Of a stretch of 64,000 nt of DNA, positions 1-8,992 are shown piece after piece. Position 1 is the first letter of the stretch. Each line of letters begins with the position of its first letter. The position numbers were made by a program, and so were the translations under genes. Location of the stretch: the NCBI RefSeq assembly GCF_000017265.1, contig NC_011144.1:1652001-1716000 (forward strand), given 5' to 3'. Origin of the DNA: Phenylobacterium zucineum HLK1 (GTDB lineage: Bacteria > Pseudomonadota > Alphaproteobacteria > Caulobacterales > Caulobacteraceae). The notes under the pieces were generated by a model that saw only the letters and a list, made by a program, of their open reading frames with translations, had not been told where the DNA came from and made no database searches.

Positions 1-952
1 CGGGGGGCAGGCTGCGCTTCAGTTCCAGAAGCTTGGCCTTCACCGCCAAGATCGTCGCGCGGGCGTTCTCGCCGGACCGCAGGACCACCACGCCGCCGGC
101 GACCTCGCCCTGGCCGTTCAGCTCGGCGATCCCGCGCCGCATCTCCGGCCCGACCTGCACCGTGGCGACCTCGCCCAGGCGCACCGGGACGCCGCCCGCC
201 GCCGTGCGCAACGGGACGGACCGGAAGTCCTCAAGGCTCGCCAGATAGCCCCCGGCGCGGACCATGTACTCGGCCTCGCCGAGCTCCAGGACCGAGCCCC
301 CCGCCTCCTGGTTGGCGTTGCGCAGCGCCTCCACCACCTCGGCGTGGGCGACGCCATAGGCGGCGAGCTTCGTCGGATCGACCACCACTTGGTACTGGCG
401 CACCATCCCGCCGATGCTGGCGACCTCGGCGACGCCCGGCAGGCTCTTGAGCTCGTAGCGCAGGAACCAGTCCTGCAGGCTGCGGAGCTGGGAGAGGTCG
501 TGCCGGCCGCTGCGGTCGACCAGCGCGTATTCATAGATCCAGCCGACGCCGGTGGCGTCCGGGCCTAGGGCCGGCCGGGCTGCGTCCGGCAGCCGCCCCT
601 GCGCCTGGTTGAGGTACTCGAGGACGCGCGAGCGGGCCCAGTAGAGGTCGGTCCCGTCCTCAAACACCACGTAGACGAAGCTGTCGCCGAAGAAGGAATA
701 GCCCCGGACCGTCTTGGCCCCCGGCACCGACAGCATGGTCGTGGCCAGGGAATAGGTGACCTGGTTCTCGACGATCTGCGGCGCCTGGCCGGGGTAGGTG
801 GTGCGGATCACCACCTGCACGTCGGACAGGTCGGGGAGGGCGTCGACCGCCGTCGTGCGCACGGCCCAGAGCCCCGCGAGGAGCAGGGCGACCGCCGCGA
901 TCAGGACCAGCAGCCGCCCCCGGACCGACGCCCGGATGAGCGCGGCGATCAA
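1..952 (-). CDS. cusA: CusA/CzcA-type heavy-metal RND efflux pump, N-terminal part (cut by window edge)
   Basis: Inner-membrane proton-driven RND pump of a tripartite Cu/Ag exporter; only the first ~317 residues are in the window. Read on the minus strand from a TTG at 952, which overlaps the cusB stop codon. The protein opens with [16 protein letters not shown], the usual start of this family, followed by a first membrane segment (about residues 12-30) and the periplasmic porter region containing [27 protein letters not shown] and [15 protein letters not shown]-like text. No in-frame stop occurs to base 1. The TTG start is chosen because the N-terminus matches the family and it gives translational coupling to cusB. 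Metal-relay methionines that would separate Cu/Ag from Zn/Co/Cd pumps lie outside the window; Cu/Ag is inferred from the CusF domain on the partner. Confidence 0.9.
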   Translation of the reverse strand, partial: MIAALIRASVRGRLLVLIAAVALLLAGLWAVRTTAVDALPDLSDVQVVIRTTYPGQAPQIVENQVTYSLATTMLSVPGAKTVRGYSFFGDSFVYVVFEDGTDLYWARSRVLEYLNQAQGRLPDAARPALGPDATGVGWIYEYALVDRSGRHDLSQLRSLQDWFLRYELKSLPGVAEVASIGGMVRQYQVVVDPTKLAAYGVAHAEVVEALRNANQEAGGSVLELGEAEYMVRAGGYLASLEDFRSVPLRTAAGGVPVRLGEVATVQVGPEMRRGIAELNGQGEVAGGVVVLRSGENARATILAVKAKLLELKRSLPP

Positions 953-2415
953 CGGCCCGCCTCCAGCTTGGCGATGCGGCGCACGGTCGCGACGCCGCCG
1001 GCCTGGTCGAAGGCGAAGCGCACCGTGTCGTCCTCCTTGAGGCCGGCCGCCAGCCTCGGATCGGCGAGGGTGAAGGTCATGGTCATGGCCGGCCACTGCA
1101 GCGCCGGCACAGGCTGGTGGCTCAGGGTGATGGAGCGCCCCTCAAGCCGCTCGATCCGCCCGGTGGTCTCGTAGGCGCCGGGCTGCGCCTGCGCCGGCGC
1201 CGTGGGGCCGAGGGGGCGCGCATCCAGTCCGGCGAGGCTGGCTTCGGAGTCCAGCAGGAACTGGCCCGAAGCCACCACCTGCTCGCCGGCCTGAAGCCCC
1301 GCCAGGATCTCGGTGCGGTCGCCGGCCTCACGGCCGACCTGCACCTCGGCCGGCCGGAACCGGCCGCCGGGCTGCGCCAGCATGACGAGCGCGCGGCGGC
1401 CGGTGCGGATCACCGCCTCGGATGGAACGAGCAGCGCAGGCGAGGCCGCGCCCGCGAACTGCGCCTGCCCGTACATGCCTGGGCGCAGCCGTCCGCCCCG
1501 GTTGGGCAGTTCGATGCGGGCGGTCAGGGTCCGGCTTTCCGCGGCGGCCTCCGGAAGGATGGCCGACACCCGCCCGGCGAGCCGCTCGCCCGGGTAGGCC
1601 GCCATCGTCACGCCCACCGCCTGGCCCGGCCGCACCTGCCCGGCCACGGCCTCGGGCACGGCGACATTGAACCAGACCGTGGAAAGGCCGCTGATCTCCG
1701 CCAGGGTCTGGCCGGCGCTCAGGGTCATGCCGCTCCGCACGCCGAGCGTCCGGATGACGCCGCCGGCCGGGGCGGTGACGCGGAACGTCGTCTGCGGCCG
1801 CCCGCTGCGCTCGACCGCGGCGATCAGCCCTGGCGGCATGCCGAGCAGCGCCAGCCGCTGGCGGGCCGCGGCGGTCAGGGCCGCGTCTTTCGTGCGCCGG
1901 ACGGCCAGGAACTCGGCCTGGGCGCCGCCCCACTCGGGAACCAGGACGTCGGCCAGCGGCGCGCCGGCGCCGACGACGTCGCCGGGCGCGCGGCGGTAGG
2001 TCCGCTGCACGAAGCCGCCGGCGCGGGCCTGGACCACCACGAGGTCGCGGCCGTTGAAGTCGACCACGCCGGGCGCCGTGACCTCGCTCGGCAACGGGCC
2101 CCGTTCCACGCGGGCGAGCCGCACGCCCAGGCTCTGGATGCGGGCGGGATCGACCGCGACGGTCTCTGCGCCCGCCTCGTCGGCGTATTTCGGGACCAGC
2201 TGCATGTCCATGAACGGAGACTTTCCCGGCCGGTCGAACCGCTGGCCGGGGACCATCGGGTCGTACCAGTAGAGCACTTCGCGGCCGGGTTCGGCCGAGG
2301 CGCCGGGGCTGTGCTGGACGAGGCGTGAGAGGCCGAAGCCGGCTCCGGCCCCAACGGCCAGGAGGCCGGCGGCGGCGAGGGCGAGGGTCGTGCGGGAAAC
2401 GCGGGTCGGGGTCAT
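949..2415 (-). CDS. cusB: CusB-type periplasmic adaptor with C-terminal CusF-like domain
   Basis: Membrane-fusion adaptor (488 aa) linking the RND pump to the outer-membrane channel. An N-terminal membrane anchor (about 10-31) is followed by a heavy-metal-binding segment ([20 protein letters not shown]), the usual lipoyl/beta-barrel/alpha-hairpin adaptor core, and, from about residue 414, a domain resembling the copper chaperone CusF. In it [17 protein letters not shown] has His, Trp, Met, Met at the spacing of the CusF Cu(I)/Ag(I) ligands (H+8 W, +3 M, +2 M). In many bacteria CusF is a separate protein, so here chaperone and adaptor are fused. The start overlaps the cusC stop by 4 bases and the stop overlaps the cusA start, so the three genes form one transcript. 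Confidence 0.92.
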   Translation of the reverse strand: MTPTRVSRTTLALAAAGLLAVGAGAGFGLSRLVQHSPGASAEPGREVLYWYDPMVPGQRFDRPGKSPFMDMQLVPKYADEAGAETVAVDPARIQSLGVRLARVERGPLPSEVTAPGVVDFNGRDLVVVQARAGGFVQRTYRRAPGDVVGAGAPLADVLVPEWGGAQAEFLAVRRTKDAALTAAARQRLALLGMPPGLIAAVERSGRPQTTFRVTAPAGGVIRTLGVRSGMTLSAGQTLAEISGLSTVWFNVAVPEAVAGQVRPGQAVGVTMAAYPGERLAGRVSAILPEAAAESRTLTARIELPNRGGRLRPGMYGQAQFAGAASPALLVPSEAVIRTGRRALVMLAQPGGRFRPAEVQVGREAGDRTEILAGLQAGEQVVASGQFLLDSEASLAGLDARPLGPTAPAQAQPGAYETTGRIERLEGRSITLSHQPVPALQWPAMTMTFTLADPRLAAGLKEDDTVRFAFDQAGGVATVRRIAKLEAGR

Positions 2416-3641
2416 GGGGCCTCGCCGTAGCCGAGGTTGATCTGGACCGCCGCGCGGACGGCGGCGGCTTCCCGCTCAATCACGGTCAGGCGCACCTCCG
2501 CGAGCTCGGTGAAGGCCTGCAGCACGTCGGTCAGGCCGGCCCGGCCGGCGGCGTAGCTGGCCGTCTCGAGGTCGGCCTGTTGCTGGGCGGCCGGCTGCAC
2601 GACGTCGCGGGCGCGCGCCCATTGCGCCTGGCGCATCTCGTGCTCTGCGAGATCGCCCTCGAGTTCGGCGGCGAGCTGGCGACGGGCGGCTTCCCGCCCG
2701 ACCCCGACGCGCGCCGCCTCGGCGCGCCGTGCGGCGATCAGCGGATCCTGCCGCCGGGTCGGGAAGAGCGGCAGCCGCACGGTCACCGCGGCGGACACCA
2801 TGTCGCCGAACATTGGATCGCGGCGGCCGTAGCCGACCTCCACCGCCCAGTCCGGCCGCTTGGCCGCCCGGGCGAGTTCGACCTCGGCGCGGGCCTTGGC
2901 GCCCGCCGCGCCGAAGACCTGCAGCGCCGGATGGGCGTCCAGCGCGGTCCGCAGGCGGACCGGATCCGGCGCGGCATCAGGCGGCGGGCCGCTGACGACG
3001 GGCGCCGGGTCGCCGGTCCAACGGGTCAGTTCGGCGCGGGCGCGGGCCGCGGCCGCCGCCAGCTCGCCGCGCCGATCCTCGAGGCCGGCGCGCAGCCGGA
3101 CGGGCGTGAGCGCCATGGCCGGCCGGCTCGCGCCGGAGGCCAGCGCCGAAGGCGCCGCGTCCCAGAGCGGCTGCAGCTGCCGCAGCACCTCATCGAGGGC
3201 GGCCAGCCGCCGCTCGGCGTAGTGCAGGTCGAGCCACGCGAGGGCGGCGCCCACCCGCACCTCGCGGTCGCTGACGCCGGCCTGGGCCTCGGCCTCGGCC
3301 GCGTCGGCCCGGGCCCCGGCGACCTCCGCCCGACGGCGCGCCTGGTTGGGGATCTCCTGCATGAGGCCGATGGTCGCCATCGTCATCTCGTCGGCTCCGA
3401 ACCGGCCGGCCATCGGCCCGGAGACCGGGTAGTTCTCGACGCCCAGCTTGAGCTGGGGGTCCGGCAGGCGGCCGGCCGCCCCGGCCGCGCTGCGGGCGGC
3501 CTCGGTCCGCAGGGTCGCGGAACGGATCGGCGGAGCCGTGCTCCGGGCGCGGGCGAGGGCCTGCTCGAAGGTGAGCGGGCCGGCGTGCGCCGGACCGCCC
3601 AGCGCCAGGAGGATGAGGGGCAGGGGAAACAGGCAACGCAT
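2412..3641 (-). CDS. cusC: TolC-family outer membrane efflux protein (CusC-type)
   Basis: Outer-membrane channel of the Cus system, 409 aa. It has a cleavable signal sequence (MRCLFPLPLILLALGGPAHA), then two tandem outer-membrane-factor halves rich in long Ala/Arg/Glu alpha-helices (for example AEVAGARADAAEAEAQAG and QQQADLETASYAAGRAGL). The gene is first of the cusCBA order on the minus strand and overlaps cusB by the ATGA motif. Assignment to the CusC branch rests on its partners; the family alone would only say outer-membrane efflux protein. Confidence 0.9.
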   Translation of the reverse strand: MRCLFPLPLILLALGGPAHAGPLTFEQALARARSTAPPIRSATLRTEAARSAAGAAGRLPDPQLKLGVENYPVSGPMAGRFGADEMTMATIGLMQEIPNQARRRAEVAGARADAAEAEAQAGVSDREVRVGAALAWLDLHYAERRLAALDEVLRQLQPLWDAAPSALASGASRPAMALTPVRLRAGLEDRRGELAAAAARARAELTRWTGDPAPVVSGPPPDAAPDPVRLRTALDAHPALQVFGAAGAKARAEVELARAAKRPDWAVEVGYGRRDPMFGDMVSAAVTVRLPLFPTRRQDPLIAARRAEAARVGVGREAARRQLAAELEGDLAEHEMRQAQWARARDVVQPAAQQQADLETASYAAGRAGLTDVLQAFTELAEVRLTVIEREAAAVRAAVQINLGYGEAP

Positions 3642-3660
3642 GGGATCTCCGGAGCGACTC

Positions 3661-3705
3661 CGGGACGCGGCGCGCGTCAGTGGGGGAGCGCCGCGCCGCG
3701 TCCCG
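3661..3705 (-). terminator. 14-bp perfect inverted repeat upstream of cusC
   Basis: Arms 3661-3674 and 3692-3705 (CGGGACGCGGCGCG and its complement) are perfect and enclose a 17-base loop. It lies between the small gene ending at 3739 and cusC. No T-run follows, so it may be an attenuator or mRNA-stability hairpin and not a classical terminator. Confidence 0.45.
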
Positions 3706-3738
3706 CCTGCCGCAAGACGGCAGGGTCGCCGCTGGCCC

Positions 3739-3996
3739 TTAGGGCCGCGGCTCGGGGACGGCGGCCCGTGCGGCCGGCGCCATCATCGGGCAATCGGCCG
3801 CCGCCGGGCGGGCGGCGACCTGCGCGCGAGGACGAGGGACCGTCACGCGCCGGACGAAGACGTCCTTGCCGTTCGGCGAGCGCTCGGCGCGCACGATCGT
3901 CTCCGCGGAGCCGGGCGCGGCGGCCGCCGCGTGGGCGGCCGGCGCGAGGGCGAGGGTCGCCGCAGCGGCCGCGCCCAGGAGCGTTGAAATTTCCAT
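3739..3996 (-). CDS. small exported protein of unknown function
   Basis: 85 aa, not recognised as a named family. The first ~25 residues (MEISTLLGAAAAATLALAP...) form a signal peptide; the mature part contains one Cys and a Met pair near the end (ADCPMMAP) and a basic middle. It lies between another small exported, metal-ligand-rich protein and cusC on the same strand, which suggests a periplasmic accessory role in the efflux operon. That role is inference from position. Confidence 0.55.
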   Translation of the reverse strand: MEISTLLGAAAAATLALAPAAHAAAAAPGSAETIVRAERSPNGKDVFVRRVTVPRPRAQVAARPAAADCPMMAPAARAAVPEPRP

Positions 3997-4093
3997 GTCG
4001 GTTTCACCTGAAGAGGGGCGTAGCAGATCCGCGCGGGGGCGCGCGGCGCGTCCCGGCGTCCGCAGGTCCGAAGGTCCCTGCGGGCGACGGCGC

Positions 4094-4112
4094 CCGGCCG
4101 CGAAGCGGCCGG
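4094..4112 (-). terminator. 8-bp GC hairpin after the Cys-rich small gene
   Basis: CCGGCCGC, a GAA loop and GCGGCCGG directly follow the stop of the gene ending at 4114. There is no T-run, so termination strength is uncertain. Confidence 0.35.
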
Positions 4113-4113
4113 C

Positions 4114-4509
4114 TCAGGCGAAGGGACGAGGGGGGCGTTCGAGCCCGGGCGGCGGGTGGGCCCGGTAGCTCTTTGGCGTGGCGGCTTCCAGCACCATGCG
4201 CCCGATGCGGCGCGCCGGCGCCGGCCCGGGTTCGGCGATCGCCGCCGTGGTGACGCACATCTGCGCGCAGGCCTGGGCGCAGGCCTTGCTGTCGTGCTTG
4301 ACGGGGTTGTCCCCGGCGGGATCGCAGCAGCCGTGGTCTCCGGCCGCCCCTGTGTCGGCCTGCGCCATGGCGGCGCCGGGCATGGCCCCGTCCATCACCA
4401 TGGCCTGGCCTTCGCCCATGTGGTGGGCGCAGGCCGCGGCCCCCGCCGAGGCGGCGGCGGGCGACAGCAGCAGGCCGACAAGGGCCAGAAGGGCGAGCAG
4501 GAGCCGCAT
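4114..4509 (-). CDS. exported Cys/His/Met-rich protein upstream of cus genes
   Basis: 131 aa with a clear signal peptide (MRLLLALLALVGLLLSPAAA). The mature protein has HHMGEGQAM, MVMDGAMPGAAMA, HGCCD and a CAQACAQMC cluster, all plausible soft-metal ligands. No named family is recognised, but small exported Met/Cys-rich proteins are common near cus/cop genes. It is transcribed in the direction of cusCBA, 117 bases before the next small gene. A periplasmic copper- or silver-binding role is inferred. Confidence 0.65.
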   Translation of the reverse strand: MRLLLALLALVGLLLSPAAASAGAAACAHHMGEGQAMVMDGAMPGAAMAQADTGAAGDHGCCDPAGDNPVKHDSKACAQACAQMCVTTAAIAEPGPAPARRIGRMVLEAATPKSYRAHPPPGLERPPRPFA

Positions 4510-4543
4510 TTGCTGGGACGTTACGCCAGACGCCCGCGCCGGG

Positions 4544-4861
4544 TCACATGAATTCTGCTTCAGGCGAAGCCCCGGGCGCGTCCGCCGCGGCCGGCGTCGC
4601 CAGTCCGTCCAGCCGGGCCTGGACCGCCGCGCAGAGGCTCGCCGGATCGCACCCGAGCGCCAGGGCGATGCGGTGGAATTCGAGCAGGTCCACCCGGCGC
4701 TGGCCGCGTTCGATCATCGACACGTGCGAGCCGGCCTTGCCGAGAGCCGCGGCGAGGTCGCGCTGCGACAGGCCCGCAGCCCGACGGGCGGCGACAAGCA
4801 CCTCGCGCACCTGCTGGTACTCGGCGCTGAACACCGGATTGGGCTGGCGGGCGAAGGGCAT
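4544..4861 (-). CDS. XRE-family transcriptional regulator
   Basis: 105-aa helix-turn-helix protein. The core VLVAARRAAGLSQRDLAAALGKAGSHVSMIERGQRRVDLLEF is a standard Cro/C1-type HTH (about residues 20-70, quoted here in outline), with a short Ala/Pro-rich tail. I start it at ATG 4861 because the longer open frame upstream reads through the ABC ATPase gene in another frame. It is the last gene of the same-strand run metC-ABC importer-XRE, 14 bases after the ATPase stop, so it probably controls that operon. Confidence 0.8.
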   Translation of the reverse strand: MPFARQPNPVFSAEYQQVREVLVAARRAAGLSQRDLAAALGKAGSHVSMIERGQRRVDLLEFHRIALALGCDPASLCAAVQARLDGLATPAAADAPGASPEAEFM

Positions 4862-4875
4862 GGGCGGCGGCAGGT

Positions 4876-5637
4876 TCAATGCAGGAGCTGGCCGAGGAAA
4901 GCCCGGGTGCGTTCGTGCCGAGGGTGCGCGAAGAAGTCGCCGGGCGGGGCGGACTCGACGATCTGGCCCTGGTCCATGAACACCACCCGGTCGGCGACCT
5001 GGCGGGCGAAGCCCATCTCGTGGGTGACCGCCAGCATGGTCATGCCTTCGCCGGCCAGTTCGATCATGGTGTCGAGCACCTCCTTGACCATTTCCGGGTC
5101 GAGCGCCGAGGTGGGCTCGTCGAACAGCATGATCTTCGGCCGCATGCAGAGCGCCCGGGCGATGGCCACCCGCTGCTGCTGGCCGCCGGACAGCTGCCCC
5201 GGCCGCTTGTGCGCCTGGTCGGCGACCCGCACGCGCCCGAGCAGGGCCATCGCATGCGCCTCCGCCTCGGCGCGGGTGGCGACGCCCGTCCGCACGGGCG
5301 CAAGCGTGCAGTTTTCGAGCACCGTCAGGTGCGGGAAGAGGTTGAAGCTCTGGAACACCATGCCGGCGGCCCGCCGGATCGCCTCGAGGCGCCGGGGCTC
5401 GGCGGTGGCTTCGAGGCCGTCCACGCGCACGACCCCGGCGTGGTGGCGCTCGAGCTGGTTGATGCAGCGGATCAGCGTCGACTTGCCGGAGCCCGACGGG
5501 CCGCAGATGACGATGCGCTCGCCCGTCGCGACGGCGAGTTCCACGCCCCGCAGGGCGTGGAACTCGCCATACCACTTGTGGAGGTCGCGGACCTCGACGG
5601 CCAGGTCTGCGGCGGGGGAAGGCGTCTCTCGGGTCAT
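4876..5637 (-). CDS. aapP: polar amino acid ABC transporter, ATP-binding protein (AapP/GlnQ type)
   Basis: 253-aa cytoplasmic ATPase that powers an amino acid importer. Walker [11 protein letters not shown]-loop [11 protein letters not shown], signature [15 protein letters not shown], Walker [15 protein letters not shown] and H-loop [12 protein letters not shown] are all intact, and the text is typical of the GlnQ/AapP branch. The start (5637) overlaps the stop of the preceding permease by ATGA. Substrate cannot be read from the ATPase. Confidence 0.93.
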   Translation of the reverse strand: MTRETPSPAADLAVEVRDLHKWYGEFHALRGVELAVATGERIVICGPSGSGKSTLIRCINQLERHHAGVVRVDGLEATAEPRRLEAIRRAAGMVFQSFNLFPHLTVLENCTLAPVRTGVATRAEAEAHAMALLGRVRVADQAHKRPGQLSGGQQQRVAIARALCMRPKIMLFDEPTSALDPEMVKEVLDTMIELAGEGMTMLAVTHEMGFARQVADRVVFMDQGQIVESAPPGDFFAHPRHERTRAFLGQLLH

Positions 5638-6710
5638 GGCGTGGCCTCGGCGCGGCGTTCGAGCGCCCGGGCGAAGCGGCCGAAGCCGAAGCACAGGGCG
5701 AAATAGACGGACGCGATGAAGATGTAGGTCTCCATGGCGGGGGAGCTCCACTCCGGGTCGGCCAGGGCCGCCCGGCCGGAGCTGATCAGGTCGAACAGTC
5801 CCACCACCAGGACGAGGCTGGTGTTCTTGATCATCACGATGATGGTGTTGGTGAGGCTCGGGATCACGAGGGCCAGGGCCTGCGGCAGCACCACGAAGCG
5901 CTGGGTCCGCCAGTAGCCGAGCCCCAGCGCCCGGGCCGCCTCGGCCTGGCCGGGCGGCAAGGCCTGCAGGCCGCCGCGGATCACCTCCGCCAGGTAGGCG
6001 GCGGCGAAGAGCAGCAGCGCGATCATCGCCCGGAAGAACTTGTCGGGCAGCAGCGGCTCCGGAAGCAGCAGCGGCAACATGATCGAGGCGATGAACAGCA
6101 GGCTCAGCAGCGGCATCGCCCGGGTGACCTCGATGAACAGCACGCATAGCGTACGGATCACCGGCAGGTCGGCGCGGCGGCCGAGGGCCAGCAGGATGGC
6201 CAGCGGAAAGGCGCCGCCGATGGCGGTGACGGTGAGGATGAGGGTGACGGGCAGGCCGCCCCACATGGTGGTGGCCACATAGCTCAGGCCGGCGAAGCCG
6301 CCGAACATCAGGAGCAGCACGCCGGGCAGGGCCGCGGCCCAGAGCGCGGCCAGGTGCGGCCGCCAGGCGGCCGGCCGCAGCGAATAGGCGAGCAGGCCCA
6401 GCAGCACGGCGCACACGAGGGTCGGCCGCCACCGCTCCTCGATGGGATAGATGCCGAACAGGATCTGGCCGCTTTTGGCGACGACGAAGCTCCAGCAGGC
6501 CCCCGAGATGTCGCGGCAGGCGGCGGGTTCGGCCGGCAGGACGGCGGCGTCCAGCACCGCCCAACGCACCAGCGGCGCGGCCAGGGACCAGGCCGCCCAG
6601 GCCACGGCCAGGGTCAGGACGACGTTGAGCGGCGAGCCGAACAGCCTCGCGGCCAGGACGGCGGGGCCGCGGGCGGCCCGCGGCGGGCCCGGGGTCGCGA
6701 CGGAGGTCAT
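5634..6710 (-). CDS. aapM: amino acid ABC transporter permease (AapM type)
   Basis: 358-aa inner-membrane permease. An N-terminal block of hydrophobic segments with a periplasmic loop precedes the conserved His/Glu/Gln-permease part, with [42 protein letters not shown] and [21 protein letters not shown]. This long form with an extended N-terminus is the AapM/YhdY type. It is separated from the other permease by one base and overlaps the ATPase start. Confidence 0.92.
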   Translation of the reverse strand: MTSVATPGPPRAARGPAVLAARLFGSPLNVVLTLAVAWAAWSLAAPLVRWAVLDAAVLPAEPAACRDISGACWSFVVAKSGQILFGIYPIEERWRPTLVCAVLLGLLAYSLRPAAWRPHLAALWAAALPGVLLLMFGGFAGLSYVATTMWGGLPVTLILTVTAIGGAFPLAILLALGRRADLPVIRTLCVLFIEVTRAMPLLSLLFIASIMLPLLLPEPLLPDKFFRAMIALLLFAAAYLAEVIRGGLQALPPGQAEAARALGLGYWRTQRFVVLPQALALVIPSLTNTIIVMIKNTSLVLVVGLFDLISSGRAALADPEWSSPAMETYIFIASVYFALCFGFGRFARALERRAEATP

Positions 6711-6711
6711 C

Positions 6712-7878
6712 TCAGCGGCCCTCCAGCTGGACGCGCCGGTTGTAGAGGTCGAGCAGGGCCGCCAGCGCCAGGTTCAGCGCCAGGTAGACGAGGAGAATGA
6801 TCAGGGTGCCCTCGATCGGGTGGTTGGTCCGGTTGATGACCGTCCCCATCACGGTCATGAACTCCGAATAGCCGATGGCGATGGCGAGCGTGCTGTTCTT
6901 GACCGTGTTGATGTACTGGCTGGTCATCGGCGGGACGATCACCCGCAGCATCTGCGGGAAGGCCACGAGCCGCAGGATCTGCCGCTCCTTGAGCCCGAGC
7001 GCGCGGGCGGCCTCCCACTGGCCGCGCGGCACCGACTGGACGCCCGAGCGCACGATCTCGGCGATGAAGGCCGCGGTGTAGACGGTGAGGCCGGCGAACA
7101 CCGTGGCGAACTCCGGCGTCAGGCGCGCCCCGCCGGCCAGGTCGTCGCCCGTGGCCGCCGGCGTTTCCAGACGCAGCGGCGGGTGAATGGCGAACGCCGC
7201 CAGCGCCCCCAGGACGATCACGCCCGCCGCAGCCGCCCGGTGGGGGCGTGGCCGGCCGCGGCGGGCGGCGGCGCGGCCGGCGAGGGCGGCTGCGCCATAG
7301 ACGGCGGCCCCGGCGGCGAGCGCGCCGGCGAGGCCGAGGAGCGGCCACTCGGCCACGAGGCGGGGGGCGGCCACCCCGCGGATCGAGACCAGCAGGCCGG
7401 GCAAGAGTTCCCGGGCCCCGCCGACCGGCATCACCTGCCCCCAGTAGGCGTAGAGGAAGATGAGCAGCAGGACCGGCGGGGTGTTGCGCATCGCCTCGAC
7501 CCACACCGCCGCCAGCCCGGCGACGAGGGGGTTGGCGCTCAGCCGGGCGACGCCCAGCGCCGTTCCGATGACGGTGGCGGCGACGCAGACCAGGGCGGAC
7601 AGGAACACGGTGTTGGCGACGGCGACGCCGATCGCCTGCAGGTAGGTGTCTTCCGGGCCGAAGGGCAGCACCGTGTCGGCGATCTTGAAGCCGGCGCGAT
7701 CCCCCAGGAACTCCAATCCGAGCGGCAGGCCCCGGGCCTGCAGGTTGGCCGCCGTGCTGACCGCCACCAGCAGGAGCGCGGCCGCCACCAGGGCGACCGC
7801 GCCGGCCTGCGCCAGGATGGCGGCGGGGGAGGCCGGGACCCGGCGCGGGCGTCGGGGGGCGGAGGAATGCGCCGTCAT
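6712..7878 (-). CDS. aapQ: amino acid ABC transporter permease (AapQ type)
   Basis: 388-aa partner permease. After a first membrane segment comes the long periplasmic/insert region typical of AapQ/YhdX (LEFLGDRAGFKIADT), then the EAA-type loop [27 protein letters not shown] and NTVKNSTLAIAIGYSEF. Start chosen at ATG 7878, four bases after the binding-protein stop; the open frame continues further upstream inside that gene in a different frame. Confidence 0.92.
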   Translation of the reverse strand: MTAHSSAPRRPRRVPASPAAILAQAGAVALVAAALLLVAVSTAANLQARGLPLGLEFLGDRAGFKIADTVLPFGPEDTYLQAIGVAVANTVFLSALVCVAATVIGTALGVARLSANPLVAGLAAVWVEAMRNTPPVLLLIFLYAYWGQVMPVGGARELLPGLLVSIRGVAAPRLVAEWPLLGLAGALAAGAAVYGAAALAGRAAARRGRPRPHRAAAAGVIVLGALAAFAIHPPLRLETPAATGDDLAGGARLTPEFATVFAGLTVYTAAFIAEIVRSGVQSVPRGQWEAARALGLKERQILRLVAFPQMLRVIVPPMTSQYINTVKNSTLAIAIGYSEFMTVMGTVINRTNHPIEGTLIILLVYLALNLALAALLDLYNRRVQLEGR

Positions 7879-7882
7879 CGGC

Positions 7883-8989
7883 TCACACGTCCCAGGGATA
7901 GGGGAACAGCAGGCCGCCGTCCTTGTACGGCCGGTTGAGGCGGCGGTCGGCCTTGATGCGGGTGCGGGCGCCGAGGTTGCGCTCCCAGATCTCGCCGTAG
8001 TTCCCCACCTGCTTGAGGACCTGGTAGCCCCAGTCCGGCTCCAGGCCGATGGCCCGGCCGAAGGCCGGGTCGGCCCCGAGCACGCGGCGCACATCGGCGG
8101 GGCCGCTGCGCCGCAGCTCGTCCACATTGGCCTGGGTCACGCCGTTCTGTTCGGCCCAGATCAACAGATTCACCGTCCAGCGGACGACGTCGAACCAGCG
8201 ATCGTCGCCGCGGGCGATGGCGACCCCCTGGGGCAGCAGGTGGTCCAGGTAGAGGAGGGCGTGGTCGTCGGGGTCGCGCGCCACCGTCGCCACCTGGCTG
8301 GCGCCCAGGAAGCCGTCGGTGACATAGACGTCGCAGCGCGCCGAGAAGTAGGCGTCGCGGGCGGTGATGGTGGAGTCGAAATAGACCCGCTCGAAGCGGA
8401 TCTTCGCCTCCGCCTCCACCCGGGTGAGCGTGTTGTCGGCGGAGCTGCCGCCGCTCTGCAGGCAGACCGTGCGGCCGTTCAGGTCCGCGGGCGAGGCGGC
8501 CCCCAGGCGCTTGCGGAAGATCAGCACGTCGGTGTCGAACTGGGTGACGGTCACGAAGCGCACCGCCATGTCCCGGGTGAAGGTCATGGTGGTCGTGCGC
8601 GAGAGCACATCGATCTCGCCGGTCTGCAAGGCGGGCAGCCGCTGCGCGGCGTTGAGCGGGATGAAGCGGATCTTCTGGGCGTCGCCGAGCAGCGCCGCGG
8701 CGAAGGCGCGGCAGACGTCGACGTCGAAGCCGCGCCAGACGCCCCGCTCGTCGGGCCGGGAGAGGCCGGTGATCCCCTGGCTGGCCCCGCAGGTGACGTA
8801 GTCGCGGCCCTTCATGCGCGGGATCGCGCCGCGCTCCTCCCCGGCTCCGCCGGGGGCGCAGGCGGCGGCCAGAACACCGACCAGTCCGAGCGCGGCCAGC
8901 CGCCGTCTCGCCGCCCCGAGCCTGGCAAGGGCGGATGTGCGGGCGGCGGGGCGTGTGTCCGGCGCCGCCTGGACCGAGCTGCCTTGCAT
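7883..8989 (-). CDS. aapJ: amino acid ABC transporter substrate-binding protein
   Basis: 368 aa, periplasmic solute-binding protein family 3. A basic N-terminus and hydrophobic segment end in LAAAC, a lipobox, so it is probably a lipoprotein instead of a freely soluble protein. The mature part has the family start VTCGASQGITGLSR, the WRGFDVDVCRAFAAALLG block and SSADNTLTRVEAEAKIRFE. The gene lies 3 bases after the metC stop. With a C-S lyase as first gene, cystathionine, cystine or a related sulfur amino acid is the likely ligand; this is inference. Confidence 0.9.
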   Translation of the reverse strand: MQGSSVQAAPDTRPAARTSALARLGAARRRLAALGLVGVLAAACAPGGAGEERGAIPRMKGRDYVTCGASQGITGLSRPDERGVWRGFDVDVCRAFAAALLGDAQKIRFIPLNAAQRLPALQTGEIDVLSRTTTMTFTRDMAVRFVTVTQFDTDVLIFRKRLGAASPADLNGRTVCLQSGGSSADNTLTRVEAEAKIRFERVYFDSTITARDAYFSARCDVYVTDGFLGASQVATVARDPDDHALLYLDHLLPQGVAIARGDDRWFDVVRWTVNLLIWAEQNGVTQANVDELRRSGPADVRRVLGADPAFGRAIGLEPDWGYQVLKQVGNYGEIWERNLGARTRIKADRRLNRPYKDGGLLFPYPWDV

Positions 8990-8992
8990 GGC

